Source: Solanum dulcamara (lineage: Eukaryota; Streptophyta; Magnoliopsida; Solanales; Solanaceae). Taken from it: DNA of 64,000 nt. The notes under the pieces were generated by a model, which saw only the letters and a list, made by a program, of their open reading frames with translations, made no database searches and had not been told where the DNA came from. This document shows positions 10,757 through 22,352 of this stretch, piece after piece. Both the position numbers and the translations under genes were made by a program. Each line of letters opens with the position of its first letter. Position 1 is the first letter of the stretch. The stretch spans positions 58,290,501 to 58,354,500 of the forward strand of contig NC_077240.1 in NCBI RefSeq assembly GCF_947179165.1. The letters are read 5' to 3'.

Positions 10757-12718
10757 TTGTGATACTTAGGAGGCTTGATGGATAGAAATGAAGTAGGTAT
10801 TTTAGTAGATGGGGACATTAGGGAGCGAGTGATTGATGTCAGGAGGATAAATTATATGACAATGATGATTAATCTAGTCATTTGCAAACTTAATTTGGAC
10901 ATTATTACTTCTTATGCACTTCAAGTGGACCTAGATGAGGAGGCCAAAAATCTCTTTTTGGAGGATTTGAATAAGGTAGTGAGAGGTATACAAACCACTA
11001 TTTTGAGAAGATTTTCATTGATGGAAATTTTAATGGCCATAACGGGGAAGCTTCTAGTGGCTTTGAGGATGTTCATGGAGACCTTGGTTTTAGGGAGAGG
11101 AATGGAGGTGGAGCATTTCTTCTGGATTTAGCTAAAGTGTTTGAGTTGTCAATTGCTAACACATGCTTTTTGAAAAAGGAGAACCATTTGGTTACCTTTC
11201 ATACCATGGTATCTAGGACTCATATAGATTACTTTCTCCTTAAGATCAGTGATAGATGACTTTGTAAGGATTACAAGTTTATTTCGAGGGAGAATCTTAC
11301 TATCCAAAAAAAAGATTTTGGTGATGGACTTAGAGCTTCAAAGGGATATGAGAAAGAACCCTTATAAGACAAACTGAGGATTAGATGTGGTGACTTGACC
11401 CTTGTCCTTTCTCAAAAGATGGGAAAGAAGTTTATTTGTATGGTGGCATGGAGTAGTAATAGGAGACAAAGGCTCACGGCTTGGATCAAGTAAAGTGCAT
11501 CAAGAATAAGAAAGGCAAAGTGTTCATGGAAGAGACCTCCAATAAACAAAAATTACAAGCATACTTCCACAAACTCTTAAATGAAGAATAGGACAAATAC
11601 ATTATGCTGGGTGAATTAGTGCACTCTTAAAGACTTTAGGAATTTGGGTACTATAGGTGTTTTAGGGTTAATGAGGTTAAATATGCTATTAGTAGGTTGA
11701 GCAGAGGAAGAGCGACTAGACTAGATGAGATTACAGTGAAATTTTTAAAATGTACAAACAAGGGATGTATGGGTTTGGTTGACTGGGTTGTGTTATGATA
11801 TTTTATGATGCCAAAAGTTCTGGACAAATAGAGGTAGAGTACAATGATTCTATTCTACAAGTTTAAAGGTGATATCAAAAGCTAAATAATTAAAGGGGTA
11901 TCAAATTACTAAGCCACACTATGAAGGTTTGGGAGAGAGTGGTAGAGATGAGGTTTAGGAAAGGGGCTTCAATTTCCAAAATAAATTTGTATTCATATTG
12001 GGACTATTTACTATTAAAACCATCCATCTTATCGAAGACTAGTGGAGAAACATTGGGAAAGGAAAAGGGACCTACATATGGTAATCATTGACCTTGAAAA
12101 GGCCTATGACAAAGTTTTGGGGATGTCCTTCAGAGGTGTTTTTAGGCTAAAGGTCTATAAATAGTTTATATTAGAGAGATAAAGGGCATGTAGATGTAGC
12201 CAAGACTCGATTTAGAACAGTGGGGTATACTCAGAGCACTTTCAAGTTGATATGGGGCTATATGAGGGATAAGTTCTTAATCCTGTTTCTATTTGCCTTT
12301 TTGATGGATGAGTTTATTCAGGAGGAGTTTCCGTGGTGTATGTTATTTGTTGATGACATAGTCCTCATTGATGAGATACGAGTTAATGTTAGGTTGGATA
12401 TTTGGAGATAAACTTTGGAGTTCTAACTCCAAAGGGTTCATGTAGAGTAGGAACAAAATAAAATATTTAGATTGCAAATTCAATGTTGCATTGGATGAAG
12501 TTGATGTAAAAGTAAGGCTTGCCACATAGACTATTCCCAAGAGAAAACATTTTAAGTATCTTGAGTCGATAATCTAGGGTAGTAAGGACATCGATGATGA
12601 TTTCACACATCACATTAGGAGGAATTGATGAAATTGAGGCTTTTCTCTCATGTCTTATGTGATAAGAAAGTACCACATAAACTAAAAGGTAAATTCTACA
12701 AAGTGGAGGTTAGACTGC
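10757..12718 (+). pseudogene. RTE-type LINE: endonuclease plus reverse transcriptase, 3' part missing
   Basis: The plus strand encodes a non-LTR retrotransposon protein. The endonuclease is at about 10775-11260: VGILVDGDIRERVIDVRRIN, SYALQVDLDEEAK, then DGNFNGH near 11020 where families have GGDFNGH (catalytic Asp replaced by Asn), and THIDYFLLK near 11225. The reverse transcriptase follows: EVKYAISRLSRGRATRLDEI (about 11670-11730), AKTRFRTVGYTQSTF (about 12200), and PWCMLFVDDIVLIDE near 12330-12377 with both catalytic Asp residues of the F-x-DD box kept. The last readable words, [19 protein letters not shown], are typical just before the C-terminus. Many stops. An LTR begins at 12719 and no continuation appears on the far side. 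Confidence 0.85.
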
Positions 12719-13548
12719 TGTAATGTCCCATTTTATTAGAAATTACTTTTATATGTGAACAAACCATTTTCCCTTCCCTTTAATATTATCATGCTTAATA
12801 TGTGTTGCGGGAAAGTTTGGTGTGGTTCTCGATGTGATTGGTTGAAATTTTGATGGTTTTGACCCTTTTGAGTTGAGTTATATTGAAATAGTGAACTTTA
12901 GTTAACATTACGAGATTCAAGCTTCAGATCGTAATTTTGTCAGTTATGTTGCATCCAAAAAGTTGAGTTTGGACTTTTAAGATGGTTGGCTAGAGTCCCG
13001 AGACCTTAGGTTGTGATTTGGTAGTGTAGGCAAAAATTTGAGTTTTTGGCCTAAAGGGGGCCCAACATGGGTATTTCTATCATAACAATCTTTATTTAGA
13101 AATCTAACAATTCTATTGAGTCTGAAATGTCAAATTTAGTTGGGGTAGTATATCAAATTTATTTTATCAAGTCCTGATTTAATCACAAGGGTTTGTTTGG
13201 AGACTTTGCGAATATTACATTCCTGGTTCAGGCAATTGCAAAGGGGACTGCGATTTTGGGTCCCCAAGTGCATTCACGGAGGAGAGGTTTAAGAAAAGAA
13301 TCACAATCGCAGGAGAAGAAAGCACATGTGTAGGTGAACAGTGTGCGACGATTGCGACATGTTCCCTCATTTACTGGGATTGGGTCAGGCTAGTGGGCTG
13401 CGTTTGCAGCACTGTGTTTGTGGGACCCTATTTCCCTGAATAATAAATTATAGGATTCCTCCCCTTTTTCTTTATTTCCTCTATTTTCAACCATTTGGGA
13501 GCTTAGGAGAAGCGATTTTTGAGTATTATCTTGAGGAAACTCATGCAA

Positions 13549-16500
13549 GTAAGCTTTTTAATCGATTCTATATCAATTTCTTTGAATTTTATCTTTAAAA
13601 AACATTTCAAAATCAATGTTTCAAGTGCGGTTTTGGGGGATTTTCCTCCATCTTGGAAAATTAGTATTTCATTGATTTGAGACTCAATTCCTACTCGATT
13701 TTATCAGGTTTTCATCCACTAACCCCTTTTTACTTGAGGAGTACATTTTTCAAATAAAATTTTGATTTTACCATTTTCAATTTTGATGAGATTTTTGGGC
13801 GATTTAAAACTCGATTAAGAACCTTAGGAATATGGGTATCATTGGAATCATCTTGATGTGTAACTTCTATTTTTTGATAGTTGGGGATTGTTTTGGGGTT
13901 GTTGATAGAGGAAAACCACCAATAGAGTGATTTCGATGATGTTTTGGCCGTCGAGGTAGGTTTGGCTTATCCTTTTTCTAGACTGGGTTGGACAGTTAAT
14001 CAGACTAAGAACTATACTATGGGCTGGGATCATATCATGATAGTGAGATATTTGAAACTATTGATATATTTTTTTTGCCCATGTAAGGGCTTATTGTTGT
14101 TGTTTCTCCATGTGGGGAACTTATTGTTGACTATTTTTCCTGTGTGGAGGCTTAACTGTTTAATTTTTTCCGTGATATTATTTTCTTTGAGAGCATGCTT
14201 TACCCGAGAGAGGGGTTTGAGTTGATTATTCCAGCATGTTTGACTTAAAATGCCCTAGTTAGTAGCTTGACTTGATTTTATCACTTCTTAAAATGAAAGG
14301 ATCGTATTTCAAATGGTAAATTCATCTTTCAATTAAATTCTTACGCCATTTTTTCATATATGGGTGTATTTCATGATTTACCGAGTTTGGATATTTTGAA
14401 CATGTTTAGACTTATATTAAATTTGTTATGCCTTCATGTTGTATGTGTTGTGAGCATTCATTCTCATTCTTCATATTATTGTTCATAACAATATGAGAGA
14501 TGTGGAAGTGAGGTAAGCTATTTAATCGATTCTATATCAATTTCTTTGGATCTTATCTTTCAAAAACATTTCAAAATCAATAATTCAAGTGAGGTTTTTT
14601 TTCACGACCCAAACTAGGGCCTAGATATGACACAACGATTAGGATTCCCGAAGAAACTCCAACCAAGCTTCTTAGCATATCATAAGCATACATAAGGTAA
14701 CAATTAAGTGGAAACTCATAAAATTCCAAAAAGACATAGCATAACTAGAGAGAATCAAGACAACATAGACTCCTTACAAATATGTCCAACATGCCTCTAC
14801 ATGACTACTAGGCGGGGCCTAGGACATGTTCCTAGCTCACTCTTAAAGAAAATAATGACATGGCATAGAATAGTATTTAAACATCATCACAGTCTATAAA
14901 TGACAATAAGAGGAAAGAATCACTTGGTTTTCCCTCGAAGAAGGAGGACTAACTACACAAACTTCTAATGGATCACCGACTATCCACGAAAATAGGATGA
15001 AGCATCCATCCCTACATTGTGATATAATGTAGGCAATGATGTATACATTAGTACGTTTGAATGTACTAAGTATGTAGGCAATGCAATTCATAATAGAACT
15101 ATGTTATGCAAATGATCATTCCAAATAGCTTGTTAAAAGAGGTAGTGAAATCATAAGTAGACATGGGAGTAGTAAATGCATAATAAACTATAAGAGTATC
15201 ATTTAAAAAGTAACGGATAGGACTAGTATTTTTAAAGCATCACGAGGACTATACATATGTGGGATATTAAAAGTCATTTTGAGAACTATAAGTCTTTATG
15301 AGAGATACCGTTAACCGACATAAACCATATGAGCTATTACATGGAATTTGGTGTTTACCCCACACACTGAAAAGAGAGGTCCATACTTGACAAGGTACGA
15401 ACCGTGATGCCTAAGTGGATCCACTAAGCTACTTAAGGAATCAAGCCTCTACTAACGGGTGACGCTTTCAATGGAATCAATCATATACTAACGGGTGATC
15501 CTTCTTCCTACGGTGGTACGTAGTTATGGGACAATGTGATTTCTACTAACGGTCTCATGCCTCTACTAATGGGTGACCTCTATCCCACGGTCCACTCGCT
15601 GTTAGGTTAACTCTCAATGGAATATCATACATAGTATATCATAAGCTTGTTATAAATCATAGTTCATAAAACTTGTTAATAGGAATAGCTCAGTATCATG
15701 TGATTCATGTAATGTGGGTGTAAGTCTTTCATCATTATGAATTCTTTTTCATAAAAGTATCATTAGGGTCTTAAGTCACTCTCTTTTCATAAACTTTGTT
15801 GGAAAATCTTTAAAATATCATTCAAGACCTTGCATGAGTCATTCATAATCATTAATTTAAAATACCTTAAAATTCATGATAATGACTTATACTTGAAAAT
15901 AAGGTGAACACTTGAATACATGATCAATTGACTTGGAACTCATGAGATTGACTTGAAAACATGCATGATCATATATTTTATATCAACCCATACATAATTC
16001 ACAAAAATAATATGAATTAAAAGTATAATTGAAAATACCCACAATCTATATCATGAACTCAAAAGATCAATGTAGTAAAATTCATAGAAAAACTCTTCAA
16101 TTCCATGCAATAATCATCAATTTATATCGAAATAAATGCATAATCATAATTGAAAATCATAATTCATGAAATTAGAATAGGGATCATAAACCCATAGAAA
16201 TACATACTTTAATTGATTGAAAAAGTAGAAAATTTGTTGGACTCTATGGGTGAAAGTTCCCTAGGATCAAATAACCACATACCTTAAGTAAGAAGACCAA
16301 AGAAATTTGAAGAATCTTGGACTTTTAATGGAGAGCTTGAGAGAATTCCTTGGAGATCTTCAATGGAGTTTTAGAGAGCTTTTGTAGAGAGAGAATTATT
16401 TGAATAGATGAATTGTGATAGAACGAATGAGATTAGGGGTTTAGATTAGTTTATAGAGCCGAATTAAAATGTTCAGTTTCATTAACTAATAGTTTGGGAA

Positions 16501-17953
16501 ATATGGATACAGACAAAAATAACACTCTAGGTCCGCAGCGCGGACCTTATCCCTAGGTTAGATTTTTAGCAATCCATAACGCAGGGATGTCGTGGATTCT
16601 ACTATCTCAAAATATTCCAAAATAGAAAATTCCTCCACAAGTCTGCGACGCAGACTTGATCCTTGTATCCACTTTTCAGCAGCTTCACTAATGTGGGCAT
16701 AACGTTTTGCTCTGAACTCCAAATTAGGCAAACTTAGTAGAGTTGGAAATATGACTCAAATACCTTTAATTTGATAGCTCACGGGCCACCTAATTCTTTA
16801 TATTATAAGATATATGATCATTTTAAATTGACCCTTGCTAAATGCAAAAAACTCAACCTGTAGAAAGGTTTTGAACTCAACTTAGTACAAGGGGTCTCTT
16901 ATGACCCTAAACCACTTCCAATATACTTCCCACTAATTTTAGTGAACCTTAACACATAATTACAAGTGGGACACCACCCGGTTCAAGCTAAGATACTAAC
17001 GACGAAAGATTTAGATTCTAAACGGGAAAGTTGTTGGTTGTTACATTTTTGGGGATTTTCACCCGATTTAAAAAATTTAGTGTTTCTTTCATTCAAGACT
17101 CAATTCCTACTCGATTTCATTTGTTTTTCACCCACAAACTCATTTTTTACTTGAGGAATACATTTTTCAAATAAAATTTTTGAGTTTACCCTTTTCAATT
17201 TCGATAAGATTCTTGGGCGATTTTAAACCCGATTATGAACCTTAGGAATATGGGTATCATTGGAACCCTCATGATTTGTACGTTAAAATTTTTGTAGTTG
17301 GGGGATTTTTTGGGGCTAGTTGATAGAAGGAAAGCACCGGTAGAGTAAATCGGGTGATGTTTCGACAGTCGAGGTAGGTTTTGCTTATCCTTCTTTTAGA
17401 CTGGGTTGGATAGTTAAATATACTTTGAACTATACAATGGGATTGGATCGTAGCATGATAACGAGATATTGGAAACTATTGATATATTTAGTTTTCCCTT
17501 GTTTCGCTATGTGGTGGACTCTATTTTTCTCGTGTAAGGGCTTAACTATTTACTTTTGCCCTTGTGGGAGCTTATTTATGTTGTTTTGCTCATGTGTAGA
17601 ACTTTTATGATATTATTTGATTTGAGAGCATGCTTTACATGAGATTACCTGATAGAGTGGTTTGAGTTGATTATTCTAGCATGTTTGACTTGAAATTCCC
17701 TGGTTAGTGGCTGGAGCTCATTTTTTACTTCTTGAAATAAAAGGATCATATTTCAAATGGTAAATGCATATTTCAATTAAATTCTTAGAACATTTTTTTT
17801 ATATATGGGTGTATGTTATGATATACCGAATTTGGTGATTTTGAACTCGTTTAGACTTATATTGAATATGTAATGCCTTCATGTTGTATTTCTTATGAGC
17901 ATTTATCCTCATTCATCATATTGTTATTCATAGGAATATGAGAGATGTGGAAG
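13549..17953 (+). repeat. Internal tandem duplication of about 1 kb inside the family-C 5' LTR
   Basis: Copy 1 is 13549-14512. Copy 2 is 14513-14599 continued at 17046-17953 after the solo LTR. Both begin GTAAGC..TTTAATCGATTC, pass TCAAGACTCAATTCCTACTC-like text and the TGGGCTGGATCATA-type phrase, and end AGAGATGTGGAAG. The 3' LTR at 25831-28318 has only one copy, so the duplication arose after, or independently of, that LTR. Confidence 0.75.
14600..17045 (-). mobile_element. Solo LTR (minus strand), target duplication TTTTT
   Basis: The minus strand starts TGTAACAACCAACAACTTTC at 17045 and ends GGGTCGTGAAA at 14600 (mutated GTGACA). The flanks 14595-14599 and 17046-17050 are both TTTTT, a 5-bp target duplication (low complexity, so weaker than others here). 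No internal coding part lies between the ends. A palindromic GGTCCGCAGCGCGGACC lies at 16531-16547. It resembles the LTRs of the element at 37639-50590, for example in the AACCGACATAAACCATATGA area near 15312. Confidence 0.8.
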
Positions 17954-18801
17954 AACTATTTTGAGAAAGAAAGTGAAACACCTTATATACCCTTGATCAT
18001 GAGCTAGGTTACAAGTGAAAGAGATATTGAGATCATTATATTTGGAGTATGGACTGCAAGTCCTCCATGGGTCCTTGTCTTTAGAGCTAAGTCTCGGCAA
18101 GGTGTATGCAAAAGGTTGTGCAAAATCCTTGATTCCACAACATCATTCTATCATTGCATTGGCCAATTCTTTTTTGTTAAAGTAGACTTTTGATATGAGA
18201 ACTTGTGTGTAGATTTGCTTATTTACTTTACTCGCACCATTTATATATACAATTGTGGCACTGATGCCGATATAAGAATTTTCTATTTGTAGGTTGAAGT
18301 GTTTTGTAGTTTATTTTGCATGTTTTGATTAGCTACTTTTAACTCAGTTGGTCAAGCCTACTGAGTATATGTGAATTGTACTCACTCCTACTTCTCTTAA
18401 CTTTTTGGTATAGATAATGGTTTGAGTGTTTCCCGTGGTGGTTGATAGGATCGAATAGATTGAGTCATTTCAAAGCTGTGTTGAGCTTTTTTCTGCATCA
18501 CCATTAGACTCCATCTAGCATTTTCAATCATTACTTTTGTTTCAAAGACTTGAGATATATTTCCAATTTTGGTGTTGTAGTAGATTATTTTTAAACTTAT
18601 GATACCAACTTTTGGGAATCTCCTTGTTGTACCTAGATTTTCTTCATGTATGGCGTGACTTCACTCTAAGAGTATTGTGTGTGTATTTACCTTCTTTTCC
18701 GCAAAGTTAGAGCTATTTCTTGAGTTAGATTCTTTGGCTTACATACTTGGTTGGGTTTGAGATGATTGCCATTATGACCTTTTTTTTGGGTTGTGAAAAA
18801 T

Positions 18802-18812
18802 CTTTATCAAAG
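18802..18812 (+). other. Degraded primer-binding site of the family-C element
   Basis: The stretch TCTTTATCAAAGC corresponds to the tRNA-Met site TGGTATCARAGC with changes at its start. It follows the LTR end by about three bases. The leader 18813-19003 carries no other feature. Confidence 0.6.
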
Positions 18813-19003
18813 CACTAGTTTTATTGGTTTCATAAGTTAAAGAGTAGGGTGTCTAGTAGAGTCTTTGGAATTGGTACGTAGACATCCGTACTTATCTTCA
18901 AGAGCCTACAAGATAATTAATAGTATTCAGAGCACTAGTATTCCTTTCATGCAGGTTATTCATATCAAGTGTTATTTATTTCTTATATATTATTTCTTCA
19001 TAG

Positions 19004-20196
19004 ATGGTAAGGACTAGAGACAGTCTTACAAAGGGTGAGGCCATACCTACTAATCGAGCCCCGATCCGTGGTTGAGGTAGAGGATACAATGGTGGTAGGG
19101 GTCATGGTCGGGTGAGAGGGCCAGCACCTGCTCAAGGACAAGCTAGAGAGGCATCGTATGAGCCTTTGTATGAAAATGATGATGATATTGAGTAGCAAAC
19201 TGAGGAGAGGGGACTAACCCAAACTCTTTTGGTCCCAGACAACACTCTGATGCTATAGGAGTTAATTATTAGGCTATTAGCTAGATTAGATAGTGCACCT
19301 CCTTCTGGTGTTCTTCTGGGTACATTAGGTTCTACTATTTCAGTTGGTACACTACCAATTTAGTGGCCTAGTATGGGATTTCAAACTCTTTATTCTTCTT
19401 TAATGCCTTTTATTAAACCTCTAATATTTGTAGCCGTACCTACTGCGAAGGCGACCATCTTTTCCTTATAAATAGAAGAGATTTGAGAGATATTTTCAAT
19501 TGTCACCGGTAAAGTTTGATAGAGAGACTAGGGAGAAGGTTTATGATTTCTTGACCATGTGACATGACAGGCTGTTCAACCTGGGTATCATAGCGGCACA
19601 TGGATTATCTCACATCTATTATCAGTTTGTAGGAGTGGTGGAGATCGATACCTGCTTGTAGGCCTGTTGGTTCTTCTATTATGAGTTGGGAGAATTTTAC
19701 TAGGGTGTTTCTAAAGATTTTTTTTCCTTATAGTCTTCATAATCAACACAGGGATATGCAAATAGATTTTATCACCAGGGGTAATTCAATGGTCATTTAT
19801 CAATGAGTCGAGAATATTCAGGTCAAAGCACCTATGGATATCAGGTTCGACTATTGCATGGAGTGATTCATTGTACAAACTAGTCATGGTATGCATAGTG
19901 GTTTCTTAGGTCAAGGATGGCGTACAATATTTTTGGTTATTCTTAGCAAGGTTTAGGTCCTCGATGTTGTTTTATTTGTAATGAGTTTTGGCACAATGTA
20001 GAGGATTTCCTCAGACTTGCTTTTTCCACTATTCTGCCTGGATGACATGTTAATACTGCTATGCTAGTTTCAACTGTTAGAGGTATTTCACAAAGTACTA
20101 GAGGTAGTACCAAGGGTGGAGCTCAAGGAGCTCGAGGCAGTGCTTATAGTAATTATGAGGCTAGTGGTAATTATAGACTAGAATATACTATACCGA
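19004..20196 (+). pseudogene. Gag of the family-C element, interrupted by a LINE
   Basis: The reading begins at the ATG at 19004 (MVRTRDSLTKGEAIPTN), about 200 bases after the primer site. An arginine/glycine-rich stretch (RGYNGGRGHGRVRGPAPAQG) and an acidic segment (EPLYENDDDIE) follow, as in gypsy Gag proteins of this type. Near 19955-20015 the words CFICNEFWHNVEDF are a zinc knuckle whose last Cys has become Phe. A glycine/serine-rich linker precedes the break at 20196, where a LINE is inserted. The story resumes at about 22359. Numerous stops and frame changes make it non-functional. Gag would coat and package the element RNA. Confidence 0.75.
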
Positions 20197-20668
20197 TTTT
20201 TTTTAAGGGAACAGACCTTACACGAGGCTCCCACCTCTCGTGCACGGCCAGGGGTTGAGCCGCTCACCCCCAAGCTGTATTATACATAAAAACAGAAAAT
20301 AACACGGAGGGGGACATAAACCTAACCTCCAATCCTATGGTGGTTCATAAGCCGACCATCCTACTAAGGACAACCAACTCATCCCCAATACAAGCACATG
20401 AAAAGAAAACCTAGAAACTATGCACCTAAAGGAAATGACTCCTCTCGATACAAAGAAACTAGGAAAGCATAAATAAGGGAGACTCTTCCTTTACATAAAA
20501 TAAAGGAAAAATCTAAATAAAACTGGGGATGAATCCTCATAAATACTATATATACAACAAAATTAGCGTAGACGATGAACATCAAATAACATGGCTAAGA
20601 TATAACATGGAAAATCACAAACATTGTAATTGGGTGCTCAATCCAAGGATGCAACACAAAATAGTAGA

Positions 20669-21971
20669 TCATGGAGGCTTTTTAATCCATTTGGTCTTCC
20701 TCCATCTGAAGCTGGGCAGGCCGACTCTATCTAGCATGTAGTAACCTCGAGTACCACGATGTAGCTGCTGGAGGGTGGTGTAGTGGCCTGGAGTGGTAAG
20801 AGTGTGACTGTGCTTGGAGAGAGCATCCACAGTGAAGTTTGCCTCCCTGTATACATGCTTGCAAGAAAAGCGAACAAATAATTTGGAAATACCAACAAGG
20901 TCCTGAGTTACCTGGTGAAGGCTCCACGGTGGTTTAGTCTGATGATTGATCCATTTAGTGAGCAACTCCGAGTCAACTTCTAGGATAACGTGCTAAAAAC
21001 CCTGTTGAATACACCATTTAAGCCCATAAACTGCCGCCTCTAGTTCAGCTTGATTGTTGGTTCCATCTCCTAATGGTATAGCGTAGGCAAAGATGAATTT
21101 ACCCATGTGATCTCTTAAGATGCCACCCCCCAATTGCCCCCGGATTACCCAACGCGCTGCCGTTAGCGTTCAACTTGACGAAACCGAGTTGTGGCTTAAT
21201 CCATAAGACTTGGGTGATCTTCATCTCATGAGTACACTTATCTATGCAGGAGATGGTGTGGATCCAGTTTGAGGGCCAATGGATATAGGGGTACGCGACT
21301 CTAAAAAGATTTGAGATGTCCTTGAAAACTGCAAATTTCACTCTCGCCAAGCTAGAACTCTTCCCCCCGTATTTGCTCGCGCACCTATTCTTCCACAAAT
21401 TCCAACATATAAATATTGGGGTGGAATGGAGGAGAAGTTTGTGAGCTTCTGTGTGGTACTTGCGAAGCCACCAGCTCATAACAAGAGGTTTGAGGGGTGT
21501 GGCTTCATGCCTTATGCCTAGGGAATTTGAGAAGTAATGCCAAATATTCCTAGCGAAATGGCCAGTGCTGAAAATGTGCTCTATGGTGTCCGGACCTGGA
21601 CTGTGGCAGTAATAGCATGGTGTGGAAACATAGCCAAATGCAGTGATCTTTTCCTCTGTTGGCAGCTTGCCTCTAAAAGCCCTCCACAACAAAAAAGAGC
21701 ATTTAAAGGGGATGTTTTTGTGCCAAGTGTAATGGTCGGAAAGTGTCTTGGTCCGGTGTTCCCTTACAAGCTGCCATGCCGAGGAACATGTGAAGTTTCC
21801 ATTGGTATTCAGCTTCCAAATGGCCTTATCCGGTGTGTTTCCTTGCAGCTGAAGTGTGGAAGAAGTAATGAGAGGAACGAGCTGCGCTGGTGCTAACTGA
21901 TTTAGCATATCGATGTTCCATTGGCCATCTATACGAAAATCATCCACCCCTGCATTGTTTGCTCTTCCCAA
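20669..21971 (-). pseudogene. LINE ORF2 C-terminus: zf-RVT and RNase H domains
   Basis: An open stretch of 290 residues (21971-21099) begins in the post-reverse-transcriptase linker (DFRIDGQWNIDML), then has the zf-RVT domain at about residues 85-150: HKNIPFKCSFLLWRAFRGKL, then C-x2-C-x9-H in CYYCHSPGPDTIEH, typical of plant L1-type LINEs. From about residue 255 the RNase H domain starts with VKLNANGSALG; the usual first catalytic Asp (TDGSA) is Asn. After a frameshift near 21110 it continues: NNQAELEAAVYGLKW (catalytic Glu), EVDSELLTKWI (Asp) and REANFTVDALSKHSH (Asp) to 20669. RNase H here would remove RNA after copying. Frameshift, stop and Asn replacement show it is dead. Confidence 0.85.
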
Positions 21972-22007
21972 CTCCTGCCTATAGTTGGCTAAGGGTCCGA
22001 TACCTAG

Positions 22008-22350
22008 CTAATTGTCCCACCAAAAACAGCACGAACTCGAGTGAAGCCTCCATTGAATGTGAGGTTCGGCAATGTGTTTGTTGTGCATCATGTGTTTCCA
22101 CACAAGCGACTGGCCAGTATGGAATTGTTTGATGATGGGATTCACTCTTTGACAGTATTTGGCTCTAAGGAAATCACCCCACAATGTTGGTTTAGCTCTA
22201 AAGATCCACCATTGCTTTAACTGGAGAGATTTGCACACATCTGTAGTTCTCCTCAACCCAATACCTCCTTCGTCATAAGGGTAACAAAGTTTCTTCCATG
22301 AAGCCCAATGGTATTTTTTCTTGTTATCCTTCCACCCCCAGAAAAAATTG
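22008..22350 (-). pseudogene. LINE reverse transcriptase thumb region, 5'-truncated
   Basis: The minus strand encodes YHWASWKKLCYPYDEGGIGL then RRTTDVCKSLQLKQWWIFR, WGDFLRAKYC and QSLVWKHMM. This is the conserved stretch between the polymerase core and the zf-RVT domain in plant L1-type LINEs. A break near 22000 separates it from the 290-residue stretch. The polymerase active site and endonuclease are absent because the insertion is 5'-truncated. Confidence 0.8.
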
Positions 22351-22352
22351 AT

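Larger units (their letters stand above)
12719..18798 (+). repeat. Family-C gypsy 5' LTR with internal duplication and nested solo LTR
   Basis: It starts TGTAATGTCCC at 12719 and ends near GTGAAA at 18798, just before a degraded primer-binding site. Its partner is the 3' LTR at 25831-28318: shared landmarks include TATCATGCTTAATATGTGT (12787 and 25871) and AGAGATGTGGAAG. Without the nested solo LTR (14600-17045) it is still about 3.6 kb. The excess over the partner comes from a repeated block of about 1 kb. The block near 13190-13440 contains GCGATTG/CAATCGC-like words that form imperfect palindromes. Confidence 0.8.
20197..22352 (-). mobile_element. 5'-truncated LINE inserted in the family-C gag-protease region
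   Basis: The minus strand ends in eight A residues (T8 at 20197-20204 on the plus strand), the mark of target-primed reverse transcription. Upstream lie the end of a LINE reverse transcriptase, a zinc-binding domain and an RNase H domain. The 5' end is missing: the first readable words on the minus strand, INFFWGWKDNKK and YHWASWKKLCYP (22350-22265), come from the thumb region of the enzyme. I could not see a clear target duplication at the two edges. The region 20205-20668 is the 3' untranslated part. Confidence 0.85.

Noticed and set aside
10775..11131. A 118-residue open frame as a possible host gene
   Set aside because: It contains RTE endonuclease words and continues in other frames as endonuclease and reverse transcriptase, so it is LINE remnant.
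21537..22132. Open frames on the plus strand (119 and 80 residues)
   Set aside because: They lie opposite the LINE zf-RVT/RNase H frame on the minus strand and have no domain of their own.
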